Assembly: GCF_000559085.1 (NCBI RefSeq)
Contig: NZ_JALN02000001.1
Span: forward strand, 3,224,001-3,288,000
Source of the DNA: Mycolicibacterium aromaticivorans JS19b1 = JCM 16368
GTDB taxonomy: Bacteria > Actinomycetota > Actinomycetes > Mycobacteriales > Mycobacteriaceae
Direction: 5' to 3'
Length of the DNA: 64,000 nucleotides
Shown here: positions 19,160-27,617 of the stretch, one piece after another
Numbering within the stretch: position 1 is the stretch's first letter
Layout: each line of letters opens with the position of its first letter
Notes under the pieces: generated by a model
What the model was told of the DNA's origin: nothing
Database searches by the model: none
The model's input: the letters and a program-made list of their open reading frames with translations, nothing else
Translations under genes and position numbers: made by a program

Positions 19160-19633
19160 ATGGAACCATCCGGTCGGCCCGCCCTGGAGGCCGCCGTGGT
19201 CGCCGACGTGCAGGCGCTGTCCGCCGAATCGGATCAGATCGGCCGGGCATTCGCCGGGATCCACCGGTTGTCCGCCAACGATTTCCGCGCACTGGTGCAC
19301 GTGATGGTCGCCGAGAACGCCGGCACGCCGCTGACTGCGGGGGAGTTGCGCACCCGGATGGGACTCTCGGGTGCGGCGATCACCTACCTGGTCGAGCGGA
19401 TGATCGAGTCCGGGCACCTGCGGCGCGACTCCGACCCCGCCGACCGGCGCAAGGTGCTGCTGCGCTACGCCGACCACGGCATCGAGGTGGGCCGGGCGTT
19501 CTTCACGCCGCTGGCCACCCACACCCACCGCGCCCTGGACGAGATACCCGACTCTGATCTCGAGGCGGCCCACCGGGTGTTCACCGCGGTACTGGCTGCG
19601 ATGACGGATTTTCGCGCCGATCTGAATTCATAA
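19160..19633 (+). CDS. MarR-family transcriptional regulator
   Basis: 157 aa. Winged helix-turn-helix centred on LTAGELRTRMGLSGAAITYLVERM, followed by the wing DPADRRKVLLRYADHG, flanked by dimerisation helices: the MarR architecture. Expected to repress its own gene and the divergent MMPL transporter until a small-molecule ligand is present. Start ATG at 19160, likely leaderless. Convincing neighbour pairing with the efflux-type gene. Confidence 0.92.
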   Translation: MEPSGRPALEAAVVADVQALSAESDQIGRAFAGIHRLSANDFRALVHVMVAENAGTPLTAGELRTRMGLSGAAITYLVERMIESGHLRRDSDPADRRKVLLRYADHGIEVGRAFFTPLATHTHRALDEIPDSDLEAAHRVFTAVLAAMTDFRADLNS

Positions 19634-19741
19634 CCGGTCCACGCGGCGGCCGCGTCATTTTTCCCGACTTTGCTGCGAGCCATGGTGAAGTAGGCAAAGC
19701 TACTGGCGTCTAACGGGTCTTGGGGAATCGGGTGATTGCGC

Positions 19742-21448
19742 GTGAAGCGAACCAAACAACTCTGCGTCGGCGTCGCGGCGGCAGGCATCTTCGGTCTGGG
19801 CTCGACGGTCGCGACCGCGATCGCCCACGCCGATTCCCCCGATTCCTCCGCCGGCCCGTCGGCCGGTTCGTCGAAGGCAAGCACGCCTAGTGCGGGGCCG
19901 AAGGCCCGCAATCGTTCCGCCACGGCGGGCGCGGTGAGTCAACCTGTGAAGTCGTCCGCGGTCCGTAACCCCGCAGCGGGGGTACGCAAGTCGGCAAGCC
20001 CAGCGGCAGAGGCTCTTTCGGTGGCCCTGTCCACGCTGGGCATCACGCCGGTGGTCTCCGGGGGCGGCGGGGCGTCGTCGACGGTGTCGCCCGCGGTCGG
20101 CCGTAGCCGTCGCGGCCTGGTGATGACGGCTACCGCATCCGCGGCCGCGGCGAGCAACGGCGGATCGGTCAGCACGCCGCCCACCGGTACACCGACACAC
20201 GTGCTGGTGATCGGGATCGATGGAACGAATCTCAGCGCCATCCTGTCCAACCCCGACAACGTCAACCTGCAGGCCCTGATGACCACCGGCACCACCGCAG
20301 CGTCGACGATGGTCGGGCACACCACGATTTCCAACCCGTCGTGGACCAGCATCTTGACCGGCGTGTGGAGTGAGAAGGCGGGCCTGTTCAACAATGTCTT
20401 CACGCCCTGGACGTACGACAAGTGGCCGACGGTCTTCAATCAGCTCGAGGCCGCCGACCCCACCATCCAGACCACGGCGATCGCTGACTGGGAGAACATT
20501 GCCCAGATCGCCGGGGCCGGTTCGATTCCCGCCGACGTGATCAAGTTCTTCCCTAAGTACAACAACAGCTGGCTGGACACCGACGACCTGGTGGGCCAGG
20601 CGTCCGTCGACGCTATCAACGGCACCACCGCGGGCGTTTCGAGCTTCAACTTCACGTACTTCGTCGGAGTCGACAACACCGGGCATGAGTACGACGCCGG
20701 GTCGCAGCAGTACAAGGATGCGCTGAAGAACGTCGACGACAACGTCGGCGACATCATGCAAGCGGTCAACGCCTGGAACTCCGCGCACCCTGACGAAAAG
20801 TGGACCGTGCTGGTGACCACCGACCACGGCCAGGTGCCGTGGCCGACAATTCGGCTCGGCTCCGACATGCGCGCGCACGGATTCCAAACACCTTGGGAAA
20901 CAACCACGTTCGTGATCGCAAACGGCACCGGCTTCACCGCGGGGGCGATCAACAACACCTATTCCAACATCGACATCACCCCCACGGTGGACGCGCTGTT
21001 CGGGCTGACGCCGCCGTCGTATTCGGCCGGTTCGCCTTTGATGGACCTTGCCAAAAGTGATTACACGCCGCTGGTCCCCGGCTTCGACGGGATCAACCAA
21101 GCGCTGACAGATGCGATCGCGATGTACGGCTATCCCGATGTGGCCACCAACATCGCCCTGGACCTGCGGACTGTCGCCGGATTCGTTCCCTATTTCGTGT
21201 ACTCGCTCTTCAACGGACTCACCGCGGACATGACCGGACCGCTTACGCTGCCGATCCAATTCGTCGGTGCGGTGCTCTACCAGCTGGTCAACATTCCGGC
21301 GCAGATCATCGCGCGGTTGACCGGGGTGACCGGCAACCAGATCATCCCGCCCGACCTGTGGCCGTACACGCCGGTGCCCGGTGTTCAGCCGTTGCCGCCG
21401 GCGCCACCGACCGCCACCGTGCCGACGCCCGTCGCGATCGCGGTCTGA
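19742..21448 (+). CDS. Secreted type I phosphodiesterase/alkaline phosphatase-superfamily protein
   Basis: 568 aa. A signal peptide (KRTKQ, hydrophobic core, AIAHA|D, cleavage near residue 30) is followed by a ~120-residue low-complexity Ser/Ala/Pro/Lys linker and a catalytic domain starting HVLVIGIDGTN. Metal-site motifs of the superfamily: IDG near the start, HTTISNPSW (nucleophile Thr), FVGVDNTGHEYD, and TTDHG. The family hydrolyses phosphodiesters or phosphomonoesters; the substrate is unknown. After about residue 450 comes a C-terminal extension with hydrophobic and Pro-rich parts. GTG start chosen; a TTG two codons earlier is possible. Confidence 0.82.
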   Translation: MKRTKQLCVGVAAAGIFGLGSTVATAIAHADSPDSSAGPSAGSSKASTPSAGPKARNRSATAGAVSQPVKSSAVRNPAAGVRKSASPAAEALSVALSTLGITPVVSGGGGASSTVSPAVGRSRRGLVMTATASAAAASNGGSVSTPPTGTPTHVLVIGIDGTNLSAILSNPDNVNLQALMTTGTTAASTMVGHTTISNPSWTSILTGVWSEKAGLFNNVFTPWTYDKWPTVFNQLEAADPTIQTTAIADWENIAQIAGAGSIPADVIKFFPKYNNSWLDTDDLVGQASVDAINGTTAGVSSFNFTYFVGVDNTGHEYDAGSQQYKDALKNVDDNVGDIMQAVNAWNSAHPDEKWTVLVTTDHGQVPWPTIRLGSDMRAHGFQTPWETTTFVIANGTGFTAGAINNTYSNIDITPTVDALFGLTPPSYSAGSPLMDLAKSDYTPLVPGFDGINQALTDAIAMYGYPDVATNIALDLRTVAGFVPYFVYSLFNGLTADMTGPLTLPIQFVGAVLYQLVNIPAQIIARLTGVTGNQIIPPDLWPYTPVPGVQPLPPAPPTATVPTPVAIAV

Positions 21449-21457
21449 AACTGTCGT

Positions 21458-21477
21458 CCCCGCCTGGTTAGGTGGGG
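21458..21477 (+). promoter_or_regulatory. Small hairpin covering the ribosome site of the AAA ATPase gene
   Basis: CCCCGCCT (21458-21465) can pair with AGGTGGGG (21470-21477) across a 4-nt loop (seven of eight pairs). The right arm is the purine-rich stretch just before the GTG start at 21480, so the fold would hide it; alternatively it is a weak terminator for the phosphodiesterase gene. Confidence 0.35.
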
Positions 21478-21479
21478 GC

Positions 21480-22592
21480 GTGCTCGACACCGTCGCCGTG
21501 GAGAACTACCGGTCGCTGCGCCGGCTGATCCTGCCGCTGCGCGGGCTCAATGTCGTCACCGGTGCGAATGGCGCCGGGAAGTCCAGCCTGTACCGCGCGC
21601 TGCGGTTGCTGGCCGACTCCGCACGCAACGGCGCGGTCAGTGCGCTGGCCAGGGAAGGCGGGCTGAGCTCGACGATGTGGGCCGGTCCCGGCAAGACGGG
21701 CCCGGTGAGCCTGAAGCTCGGCTTCGCCGGTGAGGACTTCGGTTACGCCGTGGACTTCGGCCTGCCCCAGGAGACCGAAACAGCGTTCAACCTGGACCCC
21801 GAGATCAAGTCGGAAGTCGTGTGGGCCGGTGCGACGCTGCGGCCCTCGGCACTGCTGGCGCAGCGGTCGGTGCGCACCGTTCTGCTCCGCGATGGCGACG
21901 ACACCTGGCACCCCGCGGCCACGCTGCGGCCGTTCGACAGCATGCTCAGTGAAGTCGCCGACCCGCAGGCGGCGCCCGAACTGCTGGCGTTGCGCGAGCG
22001 GGTTCGGTCGTGGCGGTTCTACGACCACGTCCGCACCGACACCGACGCGCCTGCCCGCCAGCCGCAGATCGGTACCCGCACAATGGTTTTGAGTCATGAC
22101 GGGGCAGACCTTGCCGCGGCCTTGCAGACCATCGCCGAGATCGGTGACGCCGGCGCTCTGGGCGAGGCCGTGGACAACGCGTTTCCCGGCAGCAGGGTGC
22201 AGATCCGCACCGAAGGCCGATTCGAGGTGACGCTGCGCCAGCCCGGCATGCTGCGTGCCCTCACCGCGGCCGAGCTGTCCGACGGCACGCTGCGCTACCT
22301 GCTGTGGGCTGCCGCGCTGCTCACGCCGCGACCGGCCGAGCTGACCGTGCTCAACGAACCGGAGTCCAGCCTGCACCCCGACCTGTTGCCCGCACTGGCC
22401 GCGCTCATCGCGCGGTCCTCGGAACGATCGCAGATCGTGGTGGTCACCCACTCCGCCGCGTTGGTCGAGGCACTGCGCAGGCGTCAGCACGACGTGAACG
22501 CGATCGAGTTCACCAAACAGGAGGGTCAGACCACGATCGTCGGCCAGGGCCTACTTGACGAGCCGTCCTGGCACTGGCCTGCACGGGGATGA
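21480..22592 (+). CDS. AAA-type ATPase of the RecF/OLD-like (DUF2813/AAA_21) group
   Basis: 370 aa. Walker A GANGAGKSS near residue 27, signature-like LSDGTLRYLLWAAALL, Walker B LTVLNEPESSLHPDLLP and a switch His in VVVTHS are all present: an ABC-type ATPase of the SMC/RecF/OLD lineage with a short internal insert instead of long coiled coils. No TOPRIM domain follows, so it is not a full OLD nuclease. Role unknown; such single-domain ATPases are often annotated as DNA repair or defence proteins without proof. GTG start at 21480 behind GGTGGGGGC. Confidence 0.8.
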   Translation: MLDTVAVENYRSLRRLILPLRGLNVVTGANGAGKSSLYRALRLLADSARNGAVSALAREGGLSSTMWAGPGKTGPVSLKLGFAGEDFGYAVDFGLPQETETAFNLDPEIKSEVVWAGATLRPSALLAQRSVRTVLLRDGDDTWHPAATLRPFDSMLSEVADPQAAPELLALRERVRSWRFYDHVRTDTDAPARQPQIGTRTMVLSHDGADLAAALQTIAEIGDAGALGEAVDNAFPGSRVQIRTEGRFEVTLRQPGMLRALTAAELSDGTLRYLLWAAALLTPRPAELTVLNEPESSLHPDLLPALAALIARSSERSQIVVVTHSAALVEALRRRQHDVNAIEFTKQEGQTTIVGQGLLDEPSWHWPARG

Positions 22593-22613
22593 ACCCACCT
22601 ATCCTTGGGCAGC

Positions 22614-23792
22614 ATGCGGGTGATGCTGGTGGGGTCGGGTGAGCTGAGTCGGGAGTTGGTGCTGGCGTTCCAGCGACTCGGAGCCGAGGTGGTCGCCGTC
22701 GACCGCTACGCCGACGCACCGGCCCACGACGTCGCCGACGACGCGCTGGTCGTGAAGATCACCGATCCCGACGAGCTGACCGCCGCCATCGCCCGGGTCG
22801 AACCGGAGTACGTCGTCGTAGACACCAATGCCGTGGCCATCGACGCGCTGCGCGCGGCCGCCGACAGTGGCGCCACGCAGGTGGTGCCCGGTGTGTACGC
22901 CACCCAGCTGAGCCTGGACCGCGAGGGCATGCGCCGGCTGGCCGCCGACGAACTGGGCCTGCCGACCGCTCCGTTCTGGTTCGCCGGGTCGGTCGCGGAG
23001 CTGACCGCCGTCGCCGACCATGCCGGCTTCCCGCTGGTGGTCAAGCCCGTGATCGGCGTTCCGGGTCAGGGCCAGTCGGTGCTGCTGCGCCCCGACGACG
23101 TCGAGCCCGCGTGGCAGCGGGCCGTCGCGGCCGGTGGCCGGGTGCCGCACAACCGGGTGCTGGCCGAGACCGTCGTCGAGATCGACTACGCCGTCACCCT
23201 GCTCACGGTGCGGACCGACGGGCCGGCCGGCCCGGCCCTGCACTTCTGCGAACCGATCGGACATCGCCAGGTCGACGGCGGTGTGCTGGAGTCCTGGCAG
23301 CCCCAGCAGATGACGCTGGCTGCGCTCGGGGCGGCGAAGTCGGTGGCCGCACGGATCGTGCGGGCGCTCGGCGGCCGCGGCGTGTTCGGGGTGGAGCTGC
23401 TGGTGCGCGGGGACGAAGTGTATTTCTCCGATGTCAGCGTGCGTCCCTACGACAGCGGTCTGGTCACGCTGCGCACCCAGCGGTTGTCGGAGTTCGAGTT
23501 GCATGCCCGAGCGGTTCTGGGGCTGCCGGTGGACACCATCATGATCTCGCCGGGCGCCGCCGAGGTCACCTACGGCGGTACCGAGGAGACCGCCGGCCGC
23601 ACTGACATCAACCCGGCGGTGCTGGCCGAGGCCATGGCCGTCCCGGAGAGCGACGTGCGCCTGCTTGGCCGGCACGAGGGTGCCGCGAGACTGCGGCTGG
23701 GAGTCGCCTTGGCCACCGCATCCGATGTCACCGCCGCGCGCGATAGGGTTCGCCAGGTGTCGACCGCCCTGCACCGCGTGTGGCAGCCGTGA
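22614..23792 (+). CDS. purT: Formate-dependent phosphoribosylglycinamide formyltransferase
   Basis: 392 aa. ATP-grasp enzyme making formyl-GAR from GAR, formate and ATP, an alternative to PurN in purine synthesis. N-terminal MRVMLVGSGELSRELVLAFQRLG pre-ATP-grasp Rossmann fold, then EVVAVDRYADAPA and FPLVVKPV, GVFGVELLVRGDEVYFSDVSVRPYDSG. Length is typical. Start ATG 22614. Stop overlaps the next start as GTGA. First gene of a close run ending with metZ and a small gene; orthologue by position of Rv0389. Confidence 0.96.
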   Translation: MRVMLVGSGELSRELVLAFQRLGAEVVAVDRYADAPAHDVADDALVVKITDPDELTAAIARVEPEYVVVDTNAVAIDALRAAADSGATQVVPGVYATQLSLDREGMRRLAADELGLPTAPFWFAGSVAELTAVADHAGFPLVVKPVIGVPGQGQSVLLRPDDVEPAWQRAVAAGGRVPHNRVLAETVVEIDYAVTLLTVRTDGPAGPALHFCEPIGHRQVDGGVLESWQPQQMTLAALGAAKSVAARIVRALGGRGVFGVELLVRGDEVYFSDVSVRPYDSGLVTLRTQRLSEFELHARAVLGLPVDTIMISPGAAEVTYGGTEETAGRTDINPAVLAEAMAVPESDVRLLGRHEGAARLRLGVALATASDVTAARDRVRQVSTALHRVWQP

Positions 23793-24229
23793 CCGAACCC
23801 GAGGACGACGGCGCCAGCCCGATGCCGATTCTGATCGCGCTGGGTGTCGCGGTGCTGATACTCGCCGCGGTGGGGATCGCCTGGCTGATCGACGACAAGA
23901 AGCCGATGAGTGAGGACGTGCTGGTCGGCCGCGCCGCGGTCGGGCAGAACGACGCGCTGCAGCGGGACAACTACCCGGACTTTCGCAAGTACACCTGCGC
24001 CGCGCAGCAGGGTGCCGAGGCGGATGTTCTTGGCGTCCAACAGAAGTCGAAGGCCGCACGCGGCGCCCGGTACGTCGACGATGTCACCGACGTGAAGATC
24101 GACGGTGACAAGGCCACCGCCACCGTCGTCTACCACTTCGAGAAGGCGGCGGACGCCAAGCTCAAGACCCCGATGACCTTCGTCCGGGAAAATGGGGAGT
24201 GGACAGTCTGTTCGCCCGGTCCGGTCTGA
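23789..24229 (+). CDS. Single-pass membrane protein with DUF4878/NTF2-like domain
   Basis: 146 aa. A short acidic N terminus (MTEPEDDGASPM), one hydrophobic helix (residues ~16-36), then an extracytoplasmic ~105-residue domain with paired Cys (TCAAQQ and the terminal VCSPGPV) and EVK-type strands (VTDVKIDGDKATATVVYHF). Same plan as the 7549-8280 gene, but shorter. GTGA overlap with purT. Function unknown. Confidence 0.75.
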   Translation: MTEPEDDGASPMPILIALGVAVLILAAVGIAWLIDDKKPMSEDVLVGRAAVGQNDALQRDNYPDFRKYTCAAQQGAEADVLGVQQKSKAARGARYVDDVTDVKIDGDKATATVVYHFEKAADAKLKTPMTFVRENGEWTVCSPGPV

Positions 24230-24263
24230 GAGCCATCCAGAATCGTGTGGAAGGATCGGACGG

Positions 24264-24677
24264 GTGAGTTACGCAGGAGATATCACCCCTGAGCAGAGCT
24301 GGAAGCTGCTCAGCGAGAACCCCGAGGCGGTGCTGGTGGACTGCCGTACCGACGCCGAATGGCGGTGGGTCGGGGTGCCCGATCTGTCCAGCCTGGGCCG
24401 CAACGTGGTCTTCGTGGAATGGAACCGCAGCAACGGTCAGCGCAACGAGGACTTCGTCGCCGAACTGAACGCTGCCGGCGTGACGGCCGGCGAGCGCCCG
24501 GTGGTGTTCATCTGTCGCTCCGGGAATCGCTCCATCCCCGCAGCCGAGACAGCGACCGCCGCGGGAATCGCGCCCTCCTACAACATGCTTGACGGGTTCG
24601 AGGGCCAGCTGGATGCTGACGGCCACCGCGGCAGCAACGGCTGGCGCGCTCTCGGTCTGCCCTGGAAGCAGTCATGA
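24264..24677 (+). CDS. Rhodanese-like sulfurtransferase
   Basis: 137 aa, single rhodanese domain. VLVDCRTDAEWRWVGVPD is the CH2A-like region and FICRSGNRS carries the active-site Cys84 with its anion-cradling loop (84-90). Likely moves sulfane sulfur to an acceptor; location upstream of and coupled (ATGA, 24674-24677) to metZ suggests a part in sulfur assimilation. Matches Rv0390 by position and size. GTG start with AAGGA about 9 nt upstream. Confidence 0.9.
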   Translation: MSYAGDITPEQSWKLLSENPEAVLVDCRTDAEWRWVGVPDLSSLGRNVVFVEWNRSNGQRNEDFVAELNAAGVTAGERPVVFICRSGNRSIPAAETATAAGIAPSYNMLDGFEGQLDADGHRGSNGWRALGLPWKQS

Positions 24678-25894
24678 CCGAGTCGACAGATCCGGTGCCG
24701 TCGGTCCGGATTCCCGCGCCGCTGCCCGACGGTGTCAGCCAGGCGACCATCGGGGTTCGGGGCGGTCTGCTGCGCTCGGAGTTCGAGGAGACCGCCGAGG
24801 GGCTGTACCTCACCTCGGGGTATGTGTACTCCTCAGCCGCCGAAGCCGAGAAGGCGTTCACCGGCGAGATCGATCGCTACGTCTACTCCCGCTACGGCAA
24901 CCCGACGATCTCGATGTTCGAGGAACGCCTGCGACTTATCGAAGGTGCGCCTGCGGCATTCGCCACCGCATCGGGGATGGCCGCGGTGTTCACCTCGCTG
25001 GGCGCGCTGCTTGGTGCCGGCGACCGGTTGGTGGCCGCGCGCAGCCTGTTCGGCTCCTGCTTCGTGGTGTGCAACGAGATCCTGCCGCGCTGGGGTGTGG
25101 AAACCGTCTTCGTCGACGGCGACGACCTGTCGCAGTGGGAAGAGGCGCTGTCGGTGCCGACGCAGGCCGTCTTCTTCGAGACCCCGTCCAACCCGATGCA
25201 GTCGCTGGTCGACATCGCGGCGGTTTCCGAGATGGCGCACGCTGCCGGGGCAAAGGTTGTGCTGGACAACGTTTTTGCCACCCCGCTGCTGCAGCAGGGC
25301 ATCCCGCTGGGCGTGGACGTGGTGGTGTATTCGGGCACCAAGCACATCGATGGTCAGGGCCGGGTGCTCGGCGGTGCGATTCTCGGGGACAAGGAGTACA
25401 TCGACGGTCCGGTGCAGAAACTGATGCGCCACACCGGCCCTGCATTGTCCGCGTTCAACGCCTGGGTGCTGCTGAAGGGCCTGGAGACGTTGGCGGTGCG
25501 GGTGGACTACTCGAATCGCTCTGCGCAGCGCGTCGCCGAGTTCCTGGAAGCCCAACCCGGCGTCAACTGGGTGAAATACCCCTTCCTGGAATCACATCCG
25601 CAATTCGACCTGGCGAAGCGGCAGATGCGCGGCGGCGGCACGGTGGTGACATTCGAACTGGACGGCGGCAAGGCCCGGGCTTTCGATGTGCTCGACAAGC
25701 TTCAGGTCATCGACATCTCGAACAACCTCGGTGACGCCAAGACGCTGATCACTCATCCGGCGACCACCACGCACCGTGCGATGGGGCCGGAGGGCCGTGC
25801 CTCGATCGGGCTCGGTGACGGGGTGGTGCGGATCTCGGTCGGGCTGGAAGGCACCGAGGACCTGATCGCCGACCTGGATCGCGCGCTGGGCTAG
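24674..25894 (+). CDS. metZ: O-succinylhomoserine sulfhydrylase
   Basis: 406 aa PLP enzyme of the Cys/Met metabolism family, making homocysteine from O-succinylhomoserine and sulfide in methionine synthesis. Landmarks: YSRYGNPTISMFEERLRLIEGA, FETPSNPMQSLVDI, and VVVYSGTKHIDGQG with the PLP-binding Lys223; the C terminus has LITHPATTTHRAMGPEGR and VRISVGLEGTEDLI. Rv0391 orthologue by content and context. ATGA overlap with the rhodanese gene. Confidence 0.96.
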   Translation: MTESTDPVPSVRIPAPLPDGVSQATIGVRGGLLRSEFEETAEGLYLTSGYVYSSAAEAEKAFTGEIDRYVYSRYGNPTISMFEERLRLIEGAPAAFATASGMAAVFTSLGALLGAGDRLVAARSLFGSCFVVCNEILPRWGVETVFVDGDDLSQWEEALSVPTQAVFFETPSNPMQSLVDIAAVSEMAHAAGAKVVLDNVFATPLLQQGIPLGVDVVVYSGTKHIDGQGRVLGGAILGDKEYIDGPVQKLMRHTGPALSAFNAWVLLKGLETLAVRVDYSNRSAQRVAEFLEAQPGVNWVKYPFLESHPQFDLAKRQMRGGGTVVTFELDGGKARAFDVLDKLQVIDISNNLGDAKTLITHPATTTHRAMGPEGRASIGLGDGVVRISVGLEGTEDLIADLDRALG

Positions 25895-25896
25895 CG

Positions 25897-26343
25897 GTGT
25901 CGCGCAAATCCGACGCCAAGAAGGCCCGCCGAAAGAAGCGGCAGGCAAGCCGTGACGAGCGCTGGTTGCCCGGCGACGTCAAAGGCGCCCTCGACGACGT
26001 AGACGTCGAATTGGCCCAAGCGGTCGAGGCATTCGACGAATGGCTGACGTCGCGCGGCTGGACGTTCGACGCAGAATTCTCCACCGACACTCTGATCAGC
26101 TGGTTCTTCGAGCCGTCGGCTGCCGCGGTCGCAGACGAGGGGTACGAGCCGGTCACGCGGATCTGGATCACGGCCTCCGGTGACGAGGACGACTTCCCGG
26201 AGGCGGTCAAGGCGGTGCTTGTCGGCACCGGCGAAGACGCGGGCGCGCTCTACACCGTCGAGCCGGAAGTCCTTCTCGCCCAGATCGATCCGATCGAGGC
26301 ATACCGGCCCGGCGATGCCGTTCCGGTCCTCGACGACACCTAG
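25897..26343 (+). CDS. Conserved hypothetical acidic protein
   Basis: 148 aa. A strongly basic N terminus (SRKSDAKKARRKKRQASRDER) is followed by an acidic, soluble domain (about residues 30-148: SRGWTFDAEFSTDTLISWFFEPS, VTRIWITASGDEDDFPE). GTG start 2 nt after metZ, so it is probably co-translated with it. No family recognised; the basic tail could touch nucleic acid. Stop TAG shares CTAG (26340-26343) with the convergent gene. Confidence 0.72.
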   Translation: MSRKSDAKKARRKKRQASRDERWLPGDVKGALDDVDVELAQAVEAFDEWLTSRGWTFDAEFSTDTLISWFFEPSAAAVADEGYEPVTRIWITASGDEDDFPEAVKAVLVGTGEDAGALYTVEPEVLLAQIDPIEAYRPGDAVPVLDDT

Positions 26344-26717
26344 GACAGCAGCAGCAGCGCGGCGGTGACGAGCATGACCGCGGCGGTGGCGCCATGGATG
26401 CCCAGGCTGATGGACTTGGGCCCGCCGCTGCGATGCACGATGACCGCGTCGGCGACGGGAATCACCGTGGCGGCCACCAGCATCCAGCCCAGCAGGTGGG
26501 TGGCGCCGGCGACGAGCAGGACGATGACGACGAGCCCCGATGCGATGTCGCGCACGCCCTTGACGCTCAGATAGGCGCCTACGGCCCCTTGATCTGGATC
26601 GGCGGGCACGCCGTATCCGGCTGCAGCGACGCGCGGGGCGAGGACGAATCGCGCGCCGATGACGATGATGCCCGCGGCGATGAGACCCGAGAGCGTGTAG
26701 CCGATTGTCGTGATCAT
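26340..26717 (-). CDS. DUF4267-like small membrane protein
   Basis: 125 aa, four hydrophobic helices. Features GARFVLAPRVAAAGYGVPA and YLSVKGVRDIASGL fit the DUF4267 family, whose role is unknown. ATG at 26717 with GAGAGG about 9 nt upstream; an earlier in-frame opening to 26771 would invade the NIPSNAP gene. Last gene of the TetR-linked three-gene operon. Confidence 0.8.
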   Translation of the reverse strand: MITTIGYTLSGLIAAGIIVIGARFVLAPRVAAAGYGVPADPDQGAVGAYLSVKGVRDIASGLVVIVLLVAGATHLLGWMLVAATVIPVADAVIVHRSGGPKSISLGIHGATAAVMLVTAALLLLS

Positions 26718-26736
26718 GATGAAAACCTCTCGGGTA

Positions 26737-27039
26737 TCAGTGAAGTGGATTGAGCAGGATCGTCTGGACATCCACGATCTGGGTGGTGTCGAAACCCGCC
26801 ATGTCGGCGGCGAATTCCGGACTGGCCATGATGTGGCGGGTGAGTTCGGCCGTGTCGGCGCCGGCCGGGAAGCGGATCAGCGCGACCAGTCGGTGCGTCC
26901 CGCCTGACTGCTCCGTCCATACGCCGTCGGTGCTGACCCCGAATGTCGGGAAAGTCTTCAGGTGACGCGTCCAGTGCACGGTCGCATACTGCTGCAGAGC
27001 CTCTGCGGATCGCAGGGTGTAGATCCTGAGCTGAAGCAT
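26737..27039 (-). CDS. NIPSNAP family protein
   Basis: 100 aa. Starts MLQLRIYTLRSAEALQQYA and ends IVDVQTILLNPLH, the short dimeric ferredoxin-like fold of NIPSNAP proteins (VHWTRHLKTFPTFGV; VALIRFPAGAD). These often occur next to small oxidoreductases or isomerases; activity unknown. Starts 2 nt after the stop of the DUF1772 gene, so co-translation is likely. The long frame through 27585 is not real. Confidence 0.85.
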   Translation of the reverse strand: MLQLRIYTLRSAEALQQYATVHWTRHLKTFPTFGVSTDGVWTEQSGGTHRLVALIRFPAGADTAELTRHIMASPEFAADMAGFDTTQIVDVQTILLNPLH

Positions 27040-27041
27040 CG

Positions 27042-27518
27042 TCAGATGGCCAATGCCACGCAGAGCGCAGTCACCGCGAGACCCTGCAGAGCCGCGCGAG
27101 CGTTGATGACGCGGTCCCAGTTCGCCTGTAGTACACGACCGTTCGGCAACTGTGTACCGCTGATCGCGGCCGCGGTCAGCTGGCGGTTGATCGGTGCGCT
27201 CACCCGGGTGTAGATCGTGAGCCAGGTCAGTAGCAGAAGCACTGCGATGCCCGCTGCACTCGCCTGCGGCCCGTGCCCGCTGAGTGCTGCCAGCACAGCG
27301 CATGCCGCGGCGGCGAGAACACCGAGCACGCCGGGCACCGGCATCCGACGGTCGCCGTATTTGTGGGTCAGGCCGGTGACCATGACCAACGCGTCGTCGT
27401 CGATGGCCACCAGCGCCGGCCTCAGCACGATCGCGCAGAAGACGTCGGTGCCGTAGACGACCGCGGTACCCAGCACGGCGAGCGCCGCGGCGATTCGGGT
27501 GATCACATCCAGATCCAT
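27042..27518 (-). CDS. DUF1772 (anthrone oxygenase-like) membrane protein
   Basis: 158 aa, four helices. Contains FCAIVLRPALVAIDDDALVMVTGLTHKYGDRRM and a late WDRVINARAALQGL, typical of DUF1772 proteins, which include anthrone oxygenase-like enzymes. Start ATG 27518 with AGGAG 8 nt upstream. First gene of the operon divergent from the TetR gene; a role in oxidising or detoxifying a lipophilic compound is plausible but unproven. Confidence 0.83.
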   Translation of the reverse strand: MDLDVITRIAAALAVLGTAVVYGTDVFCAIVLRPALVAIDDDALVMVTGLTHKYGDRRMPVPGVLGVLAAAACAVLAALSGHGPQASAAGIAVLLLLTWLTIYTRVSAPINRQLTAAAISGTQLPNGRVLQANWDRVINARAALQGLAVTALCVALAI

Positions 27519-27545
27519 CGGACAGCTCCTGTCGACTTGAAGTGC

Positions 27546-27608
27546 TAGCAACGCTAACCCCTGGGGGCCAGGTATGCAATAGCAACGCTACTTTTTCTAG
27601 CCGTGCTA
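27546..27608. promoter_or_regulatory. Three TAGCNNNGCTA operators between tetR and the DUF1772 operon
   Basis: Three copies of the same 11-bp palindrome: TAGCAACGCTA at 27546-27556 and again at 27580-27590, and TAGCCGTGCTA at 27598-27608. Centres are 34 and 18 bp apart. The third overlaps TACCGT (27607-27612), a plausible -10 for a nearly leaderless tetR (ATG 27618). Repeated palindromes between a TetR gene and a divergent operon are the usual TetR operator arrangement. Confidence 0.8.
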
Positions 27609-27617
27609 CCGTTCGGT

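Noticed and set aside
19700..21490. 596-codon minus-strand frame opposite the phosphodiesterase
   Set aside because: Arg/Gly/His-rich shadow sequence; the plus strand has a signal peptide and metal-site motifs.
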